Shown: positions 24,863 to 34,465, counted from the stretch's first letter. The stretch is 64,000 nucleotides of DNA from Paraburkholderia panacisoli (GCF_008369935.1 NZ_VTUZ01000018.1:1-64000); one strand, 5' to 3'. The notes: generated from the sequence alone by a model not told the origin. Numbers and translations: made by a program.

Positions 24863-27100
24863 ATGTCCGCCTCGTCCTCTTCCCTCGCGCGCCCCATCTC
24901 CCTCGCTGCCCTGCGCACCGCCGTCACCGACTGGGCGCGCACCGACGGCCTCACCTGGGTCTACCTGTTCAAGGCGCTCGCCGCCTGCTTTCTCGCGCTC
25001 GGCCTCGCGATGAAGCTCGACCTGCCGCAGCCGCGCACCGCGATGACCACCGTGTTCATCGTCATGCAGCCGCAAAGCGGCATGGTCTTCGCCAAGAGCT
25101 TCTACCGCATCTGCGGCACCCTCGTCGGGCTCGTCGTGATGCTCGCGCTGATCGGCCTGTTCGCGCAGCAGCCGGAGCTGTTCATCGTGTCGACCGCGAT
25201 CTGGGTCGGCATCTGCACCGCGGGCGCCGCGCGCAACCGCAACTTCCGCTCGTACGGCTTCGTGCTGGCTGGCTACACCGCCGCGCTGATCGGCATCCCC
25301 GCCGCGCAGCATCCGGACGGCGCGTTCCTCAGCGCGCTCACGCGGGTCGCCGAAGTGGTGCTCGGCATCGTCTGCGCGGGCGCGGTCAGCGGCCTGGTGT
25401 TCCCGCAGTTCGCCGGCCTGCAGATGCGCAGCACCGTGCGCGCGCGCTTCTCGGCGTTCGTCGAGTACGTGTCGGCGTCGCTGGCCGGGCACAACGACCG
25501 CGCGCGCATCGAAGCGACCAACGCGCGCTTTGTCGCCGACATCGTCGGCTTCGAGGCCGCGCGCAGCGTGGCCGTGTTCGAAGGCCCCGACTCGCGCAGG
25601 CGTGGCGGGCGCCTTGCGCGGCTGAACAGCGAGTTCATGACCGCCTCGACGCGCTTTCACGCGCTGCACCAGCTGATGAACCGGCTGCGCAACACCGGCG
25701 CGGCCAGCGCGATCGCCGCGCTCGAACCGTATTTCAAGGAAATCGCGCCGCTGCTCGCGAAGTCCGGCGAACCGGTGCTGAGCGCCGCCGATGCCGCGCA
25801 CGCCGCCGCCCAGCTCGACGCGTTCAGGGCCGCGTTGCCGGCGCGCGTGCGCGCCACACGCGCCGAACTGCTCAAGCATGCCGACGCCACGCAGCCCGAC
25901 GCGCCGCTGCTCGACTTCGACACCGGCGCCGAACTGCTGTACCGCTTCATCGACGACCTGCACGCGTATGCGGCCACCTACGCGTCGCTCGCGCTCGACA
26001 CGCATGCGCGCGAGCGCTGGATCGACCGCTACGAGCCGAAGACCAACGCGCTCGCCGCAGGGGTCGCGGGCCTGCGCGCGGCCCTCGTGATGATGGCGCT
26101 CGGCGCGTTCTGGATCGCCACCGCCTGGCCGAGCGGCTCGACCCTCACGCTGAACGCGGCCGCCGTGTGCGCGCTGGCGTCGTCCTCGCCCGATCCGAAG
26201 CGCACCGTGTTCCAGATGGCCGCCGGCACGCTGGCCGCCACGTTCATGGGGATGCTCGCGGTGTACGGGGTGTTTCCGCACATCGACGGCTTCGCGCTGC
26301 TGTGCGCGGCGCTCACGCCGTTCCTGCTGCTCGGCGTGTTCATGACCACGCGGGCGGCGCTGGCCGGCTACGGCGTGGGCTACTGCATCTTCTTCTGCTT
26401 TCTGGCCGGCCCCGATAACGTGATGCACTACGACCCCAGCGCGTTCATGAACGACGCGCTGGCGCTGGTGCTGTCGATGCTGGTGTCGTCGGTGGCGTTC
26501 GCGGTGCTGCTGCCGCCGTCCACGCCCTGGCTGCGCCACCAGCTGCTGGTCGACCTGCGCCGCCAGGTGGTGCTGGCGGGCCGCGCGGGGCTGCGCCGGG
26601 TGCGTTCGCGCTTCGAGAGCGGCGCGCGCGACCTGACGTTCCAGATCAACGCGCTCGCGCCCGACGAGCCCGAACTGCGGCGCGACACCTTGCGCTGGCT
26701 GTTCTCGGTGCTCGAGGTGGGCAATGCGGTGATCGATCTGCGCGGCGAGCTCGCGGCGCTGCCCGTCGATGCACGCTACGCGAAGTCGACGCCGTGGCGC
26801 GTGGCGCTGCGCACGATGGGCGACGCGTTGAGCGCGCTCTTCGGGCAGCCGCGCGAGGACCGCTTCGAACGCGCGCTGGCGAGCACCGCCGACGCGATCG
26901 CCGCGCTCCAGCAGCTGCTCGCCAGCTTCACGCCGCCGCGCGAGGAGCGGCATCGGTTGCAACGCATCCTCAGCCAGCTGCATTTCATCCGTACCGCGCT
27001 GCTCGATCCGCAATCCCCGCTCGAACCCTTGATGGGTGAACGCAGGGGTGACCACAGCGAGCGGGCCAGCGCCCCAGAAGGAGTTCCCCATGCCACGTGA
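24863..27100 (+). CDS. FUSC-family inner membrane efflux protein (AaeB/fusaric-acid-resistance type)
   Basis: The product is 745 residues with two sets of N-terminal/central membrane helices (about 30-185 and 400-555), each followed by a cytosolic helical region, the full-length FUSC architecture. It carries RTAMTTVFIVMQPQSG in the first helix set. The ATG at 24863 has AAGGAAG upstream and lies 10 bp after the NodT stop. It probably exports aromatic carboxylic acids, as AaeB and fusaric acid pumps do. Confidence 0.9.
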   Translation: MSASSSSLARPISLAALRTAVTDWARTDGLTWVYLFKALAACFLALGLAMKLDLPQPRTAMTTVFIVMQPQSGMVFAKSFYRICGTLVGLVVMLALIGLFAQQPELFIVSTAIWVGICTAGAARNRNFRSYGFVLAGYTAALIGIPAAQHPDGAFLSALTRVAEVVLGIVCAGAVSGLVFPQFAGLQMRSTVRARFSAFVEYVSASLAGHNDRARIEATNARFVADIVGFEAARSVAVFEGPDSRRRGGRLARLNSEFMTASTRFHALHQLMNRLRNTGAASAIAALEPYFKEIAPLLAKSGEPVLSAADAAHAAAQLDAFRAALPARVRATRAELLKHADATQPDAPLLDFDTGAELLYRFIDDLHAYAATYASLALDTHARERWIDRYEPKTNALAAGVAGLRAALVMMALGAFWIATAWPSGSTLTLNAAAVCALASSSPDPKRTVFQMAAGTLAATFMGMLAVYGVFPHIDGFALLCAALTPFLLLGVFMTTRAALAGYGVGYCIFFCFLAGPDNVMHYDPSAFMNDALALVLSMLVSSVAFAVLLPPSTPWLRHQLLVDLRRQVVLAGRAGLRRVRSRFESGARDLTFQINALAPDEPELRRDTLRWLFSVLEVGNAVIDLRGELAALPVDARYAKSTPWRVALRTMGDALSALFGQPREDRFERALASTADAIAALQQLLASFTPPREERHRLQRILSQLHFIRTALLDPQSPLEPLMGERRGDHSERASAPEGVPHAT

Positions 27101-27290
27101 CATTGCCGTTTTCGACGCCTACGTGCCGGCCATCGTGCTGCTGTTCATCGCGGGCGCGGCGCTCACCTGGGTGCTGGACCGCGTGATCGCCTGGACGGGC
27201 CTGTATCGCGTGGTGTGGCATCCCTCCCTGTTCCGGGCCAGTCTGCTCGTATGTGTGTGCGGCGTGCTGGGTCTCGCCGTTTATCGTTGA
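27090..27290 (+). CDS. DUF1656 small membrane protein (AaeX-like)
   Basis: The product is 66 residues with two hydrophobic helices (about 9-30 and 46-64) separated by a WHPSLFR loop, the DUF1656 hallmark. It overlaps the FUSC stop by 11 bases. Proteins of this family always accompany FUSC pumps and HlyD adaptors, and their role is unknown, probably a small pump subunit. Confidence 0.88.
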   Translation: MPRDIAVFDAYVPAIVLLFIAGAALTWVLDRVIAWTGLYRVVWHPSLFRASLLVCVCGVLGLAVYR

Positions 27291-27303
27291 CCAGAGTCGA
27301 ACC

Positions 27304-28179
27304 ATGACCATCCGAAATCTCGTTGGCTTCATCGCGACAGCCATTGTCTTTATCGTTGCGATCCTGATTGGGCGCGTGCTGTGGGTCCATTACATGGATG
27401 AACCGTGGACCCGCGACGGGCGTGTGCGCGCCGAGATCGTGAACGTCGCGCCCGATGTGTCGGGCGCGGTCGTCGATCTGCCGGTGAAGGACAACCAGCT
27501 GGTGAAGAAGGGCGATCTGCTGATGCAGATCGATCCGTCGCACTACCAGATCGCGGTCGAACAGGCACAGGCGGCAGTGGCCGCGCGCAAGGCCGAGTTG
27601 CAGATGAAGCGCGACGACGCGCAGCGGCGCGCCGATATGGACGCGCTGGTGGTGTCGAAGGAAAGCCGCGAGAACGCGACGCATACGGCGTCGGCGGCCG
27701 AGGCGTCGTACCAGCAGGCGCTGGCGGCGCTCGATGCGGCCAAACTCAATCTCGGGCGCACGCGGGTGGTGTCGCCGGTCGATGGGTATGTGACGAACCT
27801 GAGCGTGTTCCGCGGCGACTATGCGACCGCGGGGGCGGCGAAGCTGGCGATCGTCGACAGCCACTCGTTCTGGGTGTACGGGTACTTCGAGGAAACCAAG
27901 CTGCCGCATGTGCGCGTCGGCGACCCGGCCGAAGTGCGGCTGATGAGCGGCGGCACCTTGCAGGGACACGTGGAGAGCATTTCGCGCGGGATCTACGATC
28001 GCGACAATCCGGAAAGCCGTGAGCTGCTCGCCGATGTGAATCCGACCTTCAACTGGGTGCGCCTCGCGCAGCGCGTGCCGGTGCGCGTGAAGATCGATGC
28101 GGTGCCGGATGGGGTGGTGCTGGCGGCGGGGATTACGTGTACCGTGGTCATCGACACAAAGCAGACTCGCAAGTTGTAA
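27304..28179 (+). CDS. HlyD/EmrA-type adaptor of the FUSC pump (AaeA-like)
   Basis: The product is 291 residues. One N-terminal membrane anchor (about 7-27) is followed by a biotinyl-lipoyl half (VAPDVSGAVVDLPVKDNQLV), a coiled coil and a beta-barrel domain. It links the inner-membrane FUSC protein with the NodT channel. The start at 27304 follows the DUF1656 stop by 13 bp. Confidence 0.9.
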   Translation: MTIRNLVGFIATAIVFIVAILIGRVLWVHYMDEPWTRDGRVRAEIVNVAPDVSGAVVDLPVKDNQLVKKGDLLMQIDPSHYQIAVEQAQAAVAARKAELQMKRDDAQRRADMDALVVSKESRENATHTASAAEASYQQALAALDAAKLNLGRTRVVSPVDGYVTNLSVFRGDYATAGAAKLAIVDSHSFWVYGYFEETKLPHVRVGDPAEVRLMSGGTLQGHVESISRGIYDRDNPESRELLADVNPTFNWVRLAQRVPVRVKIDAVPDGVVLAAGITCTVVIDTKQTRKL

Positions 28180-28221
28180 ATGCAATCAAAGTCATCGATC
28201 GTTGCGAGCGGTCTTCAATGA

Positions 28222-28293
28222 GCTGTTCATGCCGCTCACAACGGCACCAGCACGCAGGAACTGGTCGTGCTCGGCCTGCGCCACAAGTTCTGA
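28222..28293 (+). pseudogene. 3' scrap of a Gram-negative porin
   Basis: The 23 codons before the TGA at 28291 read AVHAAHNGTSTQELVVLGLR then HKF. This is the final beta strand of Burkholderia general porins, which end in a GLRHKF/GLRHRF motif needed for outer-membrane assembly. Upstream in the same frame is a stop, so only the last strand remains, apparently with its own terminator at 28310. Confidence 0.6.
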
Positions 28294-28309
28294 CTCCAAT
28301 CGCCGTCTG

Positions 28310-28334
28310 AAAAGCGCGACGGTTACGCGCTTTT
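28310..28334 (+). terminator. Rho-independent terminator
   Basis: AAAAGCGCG-ACGGTTA-CGCGCTTTT is a perfect 9-bp stem ending in a T-run. It lies 17 bases after the porin scrap and probably ends transcription of the efflux operon too. Confidence 0.75.
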
Positions 28335-28344
28335 CTTCTGATGC

Positions 28345-28380
28345 AAAAAGCCCGTCGACTATTTTCGGCGGGCTTTTTTT
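28345..28380. terminator. Bidirectional terminator
   Basis: AAAAAGCCCG and CGGGCTTTTTTT flank a short loop; the stem has one mismatch (G-T/G). A- and T-runs on both sides let it act for the efflux operon and the convergent MFS gene. Confidence 0.8.
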
Positions 28381-28423
28381 GCTTTCCCTTCCTTACCGGC
28401 TGTGCCGCCGGTCTCGCATCCTG

Positions 28424-29836
28424 CTACCTGGAAATCTCATCGAGCGTGCGGCCGCCGGTTTCCAACGCAAACGCGCCGATCACAATCGATCCGAGCAGCG
28501 AGACAATCGCGAAGTAGCCGAACACGGCCTCGACGCTCAGATAGGTCAGCAACGCGCCGATGATGACCGGCCCGATCACCGACGAAACCCGTGTGATCGC
28601 CGATGCGGCACCGGCGCCGCTCGCGCGGATTCGCGTCGGATACACCTCGGGCGCATAGACATAGACCCCGCATTGGACAATCGCGATCATCGCGACGCTG
28701 ATCGACGCGAGCACCGACACCTGTTCAGCGGGAACATGCGTGCCGCTGAAGGCAAGGTAGAGCATCGGCACGGCCGCGCCGAGAAAGGCGATCGCAAATG
28801 TCTTCTTGCGGCCGAGATAGTCGATCACGAAGATGCCGACGATCGTGCCGATCAGCGTGGCGATCATGCTCACCATCCCATAACGCAACGCGACGTTCAG
28901 CGGCAGGTGGTAGACCGTGCGGTACAGCGACGGCAGCCACACCAGAATGCCGTAGGTCGTGAGGCTCGCGCAGCAGGCCATCAGCCACACCACCAACGTG
29001 CGTGTCGCGAACCCGTGCTTGAACAGCGAGCGAAACGATTCCTTCCTTTCGTCGACTCTCGTTTCGACGATTTCCAGTGCGGGCAGGCGTGCATAGTCGG
29101 CAGCCGGCATCGACTTTTCGATGCGTTCGACGATCCGGTTCGCTTCGGCGGCGCGTCCGTTGATCGCGAGCCAGCGCGGCGATTCGGGCGCGGTGCGGGG
29201 CAGGATCGCGGCGAGCACGATCGGCAGTGCGCCGACCACGAACATCGCTTGCCAGCCATACGCGGGAATCAGCCACATCGCGGCAATCGCGGCGATCAGA
29301 TTGCCGAGCGCGAACGTCGATTGAAGAATGAAGATCAGCCGGCCGCGTATCTTCGCGGGACACAGCTCGTTCATGTAAGTGGCCGATACCGGCGACTCGC
29401 CACCGAGGCCGATGCCCTGAAAAAAACGCAGCGCGATGAACACCGCGTAGCTCGGCGCATAGGCCGACGCGAGACTCCCTAGCGCGAGAATCACGAGGAT
29501 CCAGCGCAGCACGCGCAGCCTGCCGAAGCGTTCGGCGGCGGCGCTGAAAAACAGCGCGCCGATCGTTTGCCCGACATAGCCGCCCGACACCAGCAAACCC
29601 GCATCCGCCGGCGTCAGATGCCACAGACCGATCAAGACCGGCATCACGAAGGCGATCGTCAACGCATCGAACGCATCGGTCATGTGGACGAAGCCGACGA
29701 CGCCCAATACCCGCGCGTGCCAACGCGTGAGCGGCAGCCGTTCGATGCGCGCCGAGATGGTCGCCGCGTCGTGCAGACCGCTGGCGCGCGTGACGACGTC
29801 AACGTCGTTCTGTTTCATTGTGCTCGAGAGTTCCAT
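28424..29836 (-). CDS. MFS transporter (aromatic acid:H+ symporter/metabolite type)
   Basis: The product is about 470 residues with twelve membrane helices. The start is taken at 29836 with GAGG five bases before it; 29839 and 29818 are also possible. Signature loops include ERFGRLRVLR after helix 2, a PESPRWL motif in the central loop, and EVYPTRIRASG after helix 10. It is the third gene of an operon with the Rieske oxygenase and its reductase, so it probably imports their aromatic substrate. Confidence 0.86.
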   Translation of the reverse strand: MELSSTMKQNDVDVVTRASGLHDAATISARIERLPLTRWHARVLGVVGFVHMTDAFDALTIAFVMPVLIGLWHLTPADAGLLVSGGYVGQTIGALFFSAAAERFGRLRVLRWILVILALGSLASAYAPSYAVFIALRFFQGIGLGGESPVSATYMNELCPAKIRGRLIFILQSTFALGNLIAAIAAMWLIPAYGWQAMFVVGALPIVLAAILPRTAPESPRWLAINGRAAEANRIVERIEKSMPAADYARLPALEIVETRVDERKESFRSLFKHGFATRTLVVWLMACCASLTTYGILVWLPSLYRTVYHLPLNVALRYGMVSMIATLIGTIVGIFVIDYLGRKKTFAIAFLGAAVPMLYLAFSGTHVPAEQVSVLASISVAMIAIVQCGVYVYAPEVYPTRIRASGAGAASAITRVSSVIGPVIIGALLTYLSVEAVFGYFAIVSLLGSIVIGAFALETGGRTLDEISR

Positions 29837-29888
29837 CATGTCCTCAGAAGGGATACTGCGGGGGGAAGTACGCGGCTTCAGATGAAGT

Positions 29889-30881
29889 TCATGCAAGGTC
29901 GAGGGCGAGCGTTTCGCTCTTCGCGCCGGAAACGCAAATCATCATGACGTTGCCGGCGGCCCGATCGGATTGCGTCAGCACGGAGTCGCGATGGTCCGGG
30001 CAACCGCCCAGCACGCGGGTTTCGCAGGCGCCGCACAAGCCTTCGCGGCAGCTGTACCCGACCTCGACATCCGCTTCGAGCAGCACGTCCAGCAGCGCTT
30101 TGCCGGCCGGCACGAAGAGGGTCCTGCCGCTGCGGGCGAGTTCGACCGTATAGCCGGCCTGTTGGGTATCGACGGCGGGCGCGCTTGCTGTAAAACGTTC
30201 GATATGCACGTTGCCGATACCGGCGGCAGCGCACGCTGCTTCGAAGGCGCTCAACATCGCGCCCGGTCCGCAGCAGTACGCGTGGACGCTCTGGTCCTGT
30301 TGCGCGAGGAACGCGGCAAGATCGAACGGACGGCTGTCGTGCTCGTCGTCGAAATGCAGGCGCACGTCGCCGCCCAGCGCCTCCAGTTCGTCGAGAAATG
30401 CCGCCTGTGCGCGGCTGCGCGCGCAATACACGAGCTGCGCGTCGCGGCCTCGCTGACGCAAGCGGCGGTACATGCACAGCATCGGCGTGATGCCGATGCC
30501 GCCCGCGACCAACACCGTCGACGCGGCCTCTTCATCGAGCGCGAAGTTATTGCGCGGTTTGCCGATCGGCAGCGTCGAGCCGCAGCGCAACTGTTCGTGC
30601 ACGTAGCGCGAGCCGCCGCGGCTCTTTGCGTCGTCCAGCACGCCGATCACATAGCGGCCGCTTTCGTCCGGCGAGTTGACGAGCGAATAGCTACGCGTGA
30701 TGCCATTCGGCAGATTCAGATCAATGTGCGCGCCGGGCGTGAAAGGCGGAAACGCCGTGCCTTCCAGCGGCACGAGTTCGATGCTCAGCACCCGTTCGGC
30801 TTCATGGCGGATCGTGCGTACCCGCGCGCCGAGGCTGGCGGTCCCGCGCGTCGCGCCGCCGCCGACTGTTTGCTCGTCCAT
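29889..30881 (-). CDS. VanB/PDR-type oxygenase reductase (FMN, NAD, 2Fe-2S)
   Basis: The product is 330 residues. The flavin-binding RSYSLVNSP motif is near residue 65, the NAD domain has GGIGITPML, and the C-terminal plant-type [2Fe-2S] domain has C278, C283, C286 and C316. It passes electrons from NAD(P)H to the Rieske oxygenase at 30917, 35 bp upstream in the same operon. The family is the phthalate/vanillate-type class IA reductase. Confidence 0.92.
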   Translation of the reverse strand: MDEQTVGGGATRGTASLGARVRTIRHEAERVLSIELVPLEGTAFPPFTPGAHIDLNLPNGITRSYSLVNSPDESGRYVIGVLDDAKSRGGSRYVHEQLRCGSTLPIGKPRNNFALDEEAASTVLVAGGIGITPMLCMYRRLRQRGRDAQLVYCARSRAQAAFLDELEALGGDVRLHFDDEHDSRPFDLAAFLAQQDQSVHAYCCGPGAMLSAFEAACAAAGIGNVHIERFTASAPAVDTQQAGYTVELARSGRTLFVPAGKALLDVLLEADVEVGYSCREGLCGACETRVLGGCPDHRDSVLTQSDRAAGNVMMICVSGAKSETLALDLA

Positions 30882-30916
30882 GGTTCAGACTCTCGATAGA
30901 TGGCTTCGACGCTTGA

Positions 30917-32239
30917 TCAGGTCGGCTCGGTTTCGTGCTCGTCTTTCTGACGCGCACCGTGCACGGAGAAAAAGCGCGCGCGCTTGACCTTCTGCCCGAC
31001 CGCGGCTTCATAGGCGTCACGCACTTCATCGGGTTGTCCGTACTGCCCGATGAAGTCGCGCAGATAAGCGCCGAGCAGCGGATGCGCGGCCAACGCCTCG
31101 CGCGTCATGCCATTGAGCATTTCGTCGCGGCATGCCGAGGGCAAATAGACGTTGTGATTCGCGGCGCTATCCGTGATCAAACCCTTCGGCGGCTTGCCCG
31201 CGGCGACCGCTTCGAGTTCCTCGAAGAAGCGCCGGCGCAGCATCACGATGCCGCGATCGCTCGCGCCGAGCGTCTCCCTGGTGCGGTCGGTGATCGCGCC
31301 CTGGCCGACCCACGCGGCAAAGTCCTGGTTCGCCACATGGCTCGTGATCCAGTCGCCGTTTTCGTCGCGCAAAGGTCCGTACCAAGCGGGAATGTGCTGC
31401 TGAACGTAGGGCTCCTGTTCCTTCGGCACCTTGTTGAACACCCACAGCAGGCTCAGCGTATTTTCATCGTCGATGGGGACGCGCCATTCGAAGTGGTGTC
31501 CCAGGTAGAAGCCGTTCGGCCACAGCGTCACGCGGCCGGTGGTCCACATCGGGTTCGCTTCGTTTTCATGCGCGCGCAGGCGCTTGTAGACGAAGCCGTA
31601 GTCGAACTCTTCGTACAGCGTGCGCAAGTGGGTCGGCACATGTTCGGACTGGTTGTCCTGTTGCCGTTCGGTCCAGTTGTTGTGCGTCCACTCGAAGTGG
31701 ATCGGATCGATCGAGTTCTCCTGGCACTGAAACCAGTTGCACGGAATTTCCGCCATCACGACTTGCGCGAAGCCGTTCGTATAGTTGAACGGCTCCCAGT
31801 CCGGCAATTCCGGCGCGGGCGCGGGACCCATGTACGCCCAGATCATGCCGGCTTTCGCGCGCACTTCGTAGGCGGTGATCTTCGTCTTCCGACGCAGCCG
31901 TGCTTCGGCATCGACGATTTCTTCGTAGGGCTGATGCGTGCATTGGCCGCCCGCATCGAATTCCCAGCCGTGATACGCGCAGCGCAGCCCGCATTGCTCG
32001 ACGAAGCCAAACGCGAGGTCGGCGTTGCGATGCGGACAGCGCCGCTGCACGAGCCCGAACTTGCCACTCAGATCCTTGAAGAGCACGAGGTCCTCGCCGA
32101 ACAGGCGGATCGGTCGCACGGATTTCCGGTCGAATTCGGCGACGCCCGCCACCGGATGCCAGTAGCGGCGCAGATAGTTGCCCATCGGCGTGCCGGGGCC
32201 AACCTCGGTGAGTAGCTTGTTCTTTTCCTGACTCAACAT
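30917..32239 (-). CDS. Rieske aromatic ring-hydroxylating oxygenase, phthalate dioxygenase type
   Basis: From the ATG at 32239 (GAGG nine bases upstream) the product has 440 residues. Rieske ligands are C68-x-H70 and C87-x2-H90 (CPHRNADL, CAYHGW). The mononuclear iron motif N175-x2-D178-x2-H181-x4-H186 follows. Length and the missing small subunit place it with homomeric phthalate 4,5-dioxygenase/vanillate-type oxygenases. Gene order oxygenase-reductase-MFS supports a complete uptake-and-hydroxylation unit. The substrate is not determined: phthalate, methoxybenzoates and related carboxylates are candidates. It faces away from the flavin monooxygenase gene at 32522. Confidence 0.9.
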   Translation of the reverse strand: MLSQEKNKLLTEVGPGTPMGNYLRRYWHPVAGVAEFDRKSVRPIRLFGEDLVLFKDLSGKFGLVQRRCPHRNADLAFGFVEQCGLRCAYHGWEFDAGGQCTHQPYEEIVDAEARLRRKTKITAYEVRAKAGMIWAYMGPAPAPELPDWEPFNYTNGFAQVVMAEIPCNWFQCQENSIDPIHFEWTHNNWTERQQDNQSEHVPTHLRTLYEEFDYGFVYKRLRAHENEANPMWTTGRVTLWPNGFYLGHHFEWRVPIDDENTLSLLWVFNKVPKEQEPYVQQHIPAWYGPLRDENGDWITSHVANQDFAAWVGQGAITDRTRETLGASDRGIVMLRRRFFEELEAVAAGKPPKGLITDSAANHNVYLPSACRDEMLNGMTREALAAHPLLGAYLRDFIGQYGQPDEVRDAYEAAVGQKVKRARFFSVHGARQKDEHETEPT

Positions 32240-32521
32240 GTCCTGTGTCCTCGAATGTTGGAAACGCAGCCGGCGCACTAGCCATGCACCGTCGGCGATG
32301 AGCGAATTCTTCGCGACCCACCCCGGATCGCACAACCTCTCCAAAATCCAAAAAGGTTGCCGATCGTCTCGCGCGCCTGTCCGGTCTGTCGCTTTGACAC
32401 TGGGGGTTTTTCCTGATCCTTTTCGCTTGCTGTCAAAAATAATCACGCCGACAATATCTGTTCATTTATGTTCTATATGTTCAAAAATGAACAGACGGAA
32501 CGCATTAACGTGAGAACAGAC

Positions 32522-33664
32522 ATGCTGAAGATCGGGATCATCGGTGGCGGAATTGGCGGACTGGCAGCGGCAATCGCATTGCGCAAGGCCGGGCATCAGG
32601 TCACTGTGTTTGAACAGGCGGAGCGCTTCGGGCGGGTCGGTGCGGATATCAACCTGACGCCCAACGCGGTCCGCGCGCTCGACGGACTCGGCGTCGGCGC
32701 GCAGTTGCGCGAGACGGCGGCGCGCCCGAACGCGCGGATCAGCCGGATGTGGGACACCGGCGAGGAAACCTCGCGGCTGGCGATGTCGGACGAGGCGGAG
32801 CGCAAATACGGCGCGCCCCAACTGACGATGCATCGCGCGGACGTGATGGCCGCGTTGGAGCAGGCGCTGCTGCCCGGCGAACTGCATCTGGGCAAGCGCA
32901 CCGAAGCCTTCGGCCAGACTGCGGACAGCGCGACGGTCACGCTCGCGGACGGCTCGACGCACGCGTTCGACCTGCTGATCGGCGCGGACGGCATCCATTC
33001 GGGCGTGCGCAAGTTCCTGTTCGGCGACGAGCGTCCGCAGTTCACCGGCATCGTGTCGTACCGCGCGGTCGTGCCGGCGGAGCGGCTGAGCGGCGGCGAT
33101 CTCGGCGCGTTCGTCAAGTGGTGGGGGCCGACCGACGATCTGCAGATCGTCACGTTCCCGCTGAACCGGGGCCGCGACGTGTTCATCTTCGCGACCACGT
33201 CGCAGGCCGACTGGACGCACGAATCGTGGACCACGCCCGGCGATCCGGACGCGCTGAGAAAGGCCTACGCCGCGTTTCATCCGGAAGCTCGCGCGTTGCT
33301 CGCCGCATGCGACACGGTGCTCGCGTCGGCGTTGTATATTCGCGATCCGCTGCCGAAATGGACCGGCGAGCGGATGGCGCTGCTCGGCGACGCCTGCCAT
33401 CCGATGATGCCGTTCATGGCGCAAGGCGCCGGCATGGCGATCGAGGATGCGGTCGTGCTGTCGCGCGCGTTGGCGAATGTCGCGCCGGACGGCCTCGGTG
33501 CGGCGCTGTCGCGCTACGCGAGCGCGCGTCAGGAGCGCACGGCACAAATCCAGATCGGCTCGCGCGGCAACAACTGGCTCAAGACCGGCGGCAACGCCGA
33601 CTGGGTCTACGGCTACGACGCGTGGAGCGTGCCGCTGCCGGAGCAGGCGTGCGAACCGGCGTAG
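32522..33664 (+). CDS. FAD-dependent aromatic monooxygenase (NicC/salicylate hydroxylase family)
   Basis: The product is 380 residues, starting at 32522 (GAGAACAGAC upstream). It has an FAD dinucleotide motif GGGIGGLA (residues 7-14), GADGIHS and LLGDACHPMMPFMAQG. The FVKWW segment and the C-terminal NNWLKTG...WVYGYD match 6-hydroxynicotinate 3-monooxygenase (NicC) better than salicylate hydroxylase, and the length equals that of NicC. It should hydroxylate, perhaps with decarboxylation, an aromatic acid using NADH and O2. No other nic genes are present, so the real substrate may be a hydroxybenzoate. An IclR gene follows 24 bp downstream. Confidence 0.84.
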   Translation: MLKIGIIGGGIGGLAAAIALRKAGHQVTVFEQAERFGRVGADINLTPNAVRALDGLGVGAQLRETAARPNARISRMWDTGEETSRLAMSDEAERKYGAPQLTMHRADVMAALEQALLPGELHLGKRTEAFGQTADSATVTLADGSTHAFDLLIGADGIHSGVRKFLFGDERPQFTGIVSYRAVVPAERLSGGDLGAFVKWWGPTDDLQIVTFPLNRGRDVFIFATTSQADWTHESWTTPGDPDALRKAYAAFHPEARALLAACDTVLASALYIRDPLPKWTGERMALLGDACHPMMPFMAQGAGMAIEDAVVLSRALANVAPDGLGAALSRYASARQERTAQIQIGSRGNNWLKTGGNADWVYGYDAWSVPLPEQACEPA

Positions 33665-33688
33665 CCGCACCACACTCAACATGCAGAG

Positions 33689-34465
33689 ATGACAGAGACA
33701 CCCGACAACCCGAAGACCGCTGACAATTCGGCATCGCCGGTGGAACGCGCGTTCCGCCTGCTGCGCTTCATCGCCGACGGCGGCTCGACCGCCAATCTGA
33801 GCGACGTGGCGCGGCAGATCAACGTGAACCGCGTGACGGTGATGCGTCTGCTCGAATCGCTGAAAGCGGCGGAACTGATCGAAGCCAATCCGGCGGGCGG
33901 CTCGTACCGTCTCGGCATGCCGTTTCTGACGCTCGCGGCGAGCGCGCTCGGCGGCGCCGACCTGACCGCGCGCGCCCGGCAGATCTTGCCGGGGCTGGTC
34001 GACAAGACCGGTTTGTCGGCGTATCTGGCGGTGCTCGAAGGGACCCGGATCATCTATCTGCTGTGCGAGACGCCGGACACGCCGCTCGTGAGCCGTATTC
34101 GCGTCGGCAGCCGGATTCCCGCGCATCGCGCGACGCCGGGACTCGCGATGCTCGCCCATCTGCAACCGGCGGCGCTGCGCGCGCTCTATGCCGCCCATCC
34201 CGAGGACGACGACCAGCCCGACTGGGACGCGCTGACCCTCGCGCTCGACACGGTGCGCACCAACGGCTGCGCATGGAGCTTTTCGGGGCTCGAAGCGGGC
34301 ATCGATTCGTGCGCGGCGGCGGTCAAGGACAGCCGGGGGAGCGGTGTTGCGGCATTGAGCGTCGCCGGGCCGAACACCGCTTTTTCCGCCGACGCCGCCT
34401 TGCGCGAGACCGTCGAAACCAGTGTGAAAGCCGCCGCCGACGCGCTGTCCCTCTCCAGCCTTTAA
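33689..34465 (+). CDS. IclR-family transcriptional regulator
   Basis: The product is 258 residues. An N-terminal winged HTH (ANLSDVARQINVNRVTVMRLLES) precedes an IclR effector domain with a GLSAYLAVLEG core and the closing GVAALSVAGP. It is downstream of the NicC-like gene and probably controls it or the divergent Rieske operon. Confidence 0.88.
   Translation: MTETPDNPKTADNSASPVERAFRLLRFIADGGSTANLSDVARQINVNRVTVMRLLESLKAAELIEANPAGGSYRLGMPFLTLAASALGGADLTARARQILPGLVDKTGLSAYLAVLEGTRIIYLLCETPDTPLVSRIRVGSRIPAHRATPGLAMLAHLQPAALRALYAAHPEDDDQPDWDALTLALDTVRTNGCAWSFSGLEAGIDSCAAAVKDSRGSGVAALSVAGPNTAFSADAALRETVETSVKAAADALSLSSL

Noticed and set aside
23041..24954. Long minus-strand open frame (637 codons) opposite the NodT gene
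   Set aside because: Arg-rich shadow of a high-GC gene. The plus strand shows OEP domains and a lipobox; the minus frame matches nothing.
24563..27103. 846-codon minus-strand open frame opposite FUSC
   Set aside because: Composition is dominated by Arg, His, Gln and Glu, typical of the complement of a GC-rich gene. The plus strand is a clear FUSC protein.
32462..34198. 578-codon minus-strand open frame across the NicC-like and IclR genes
   Set aside because: It spans two well-supported plus-strand genes and has no recognisable domain.
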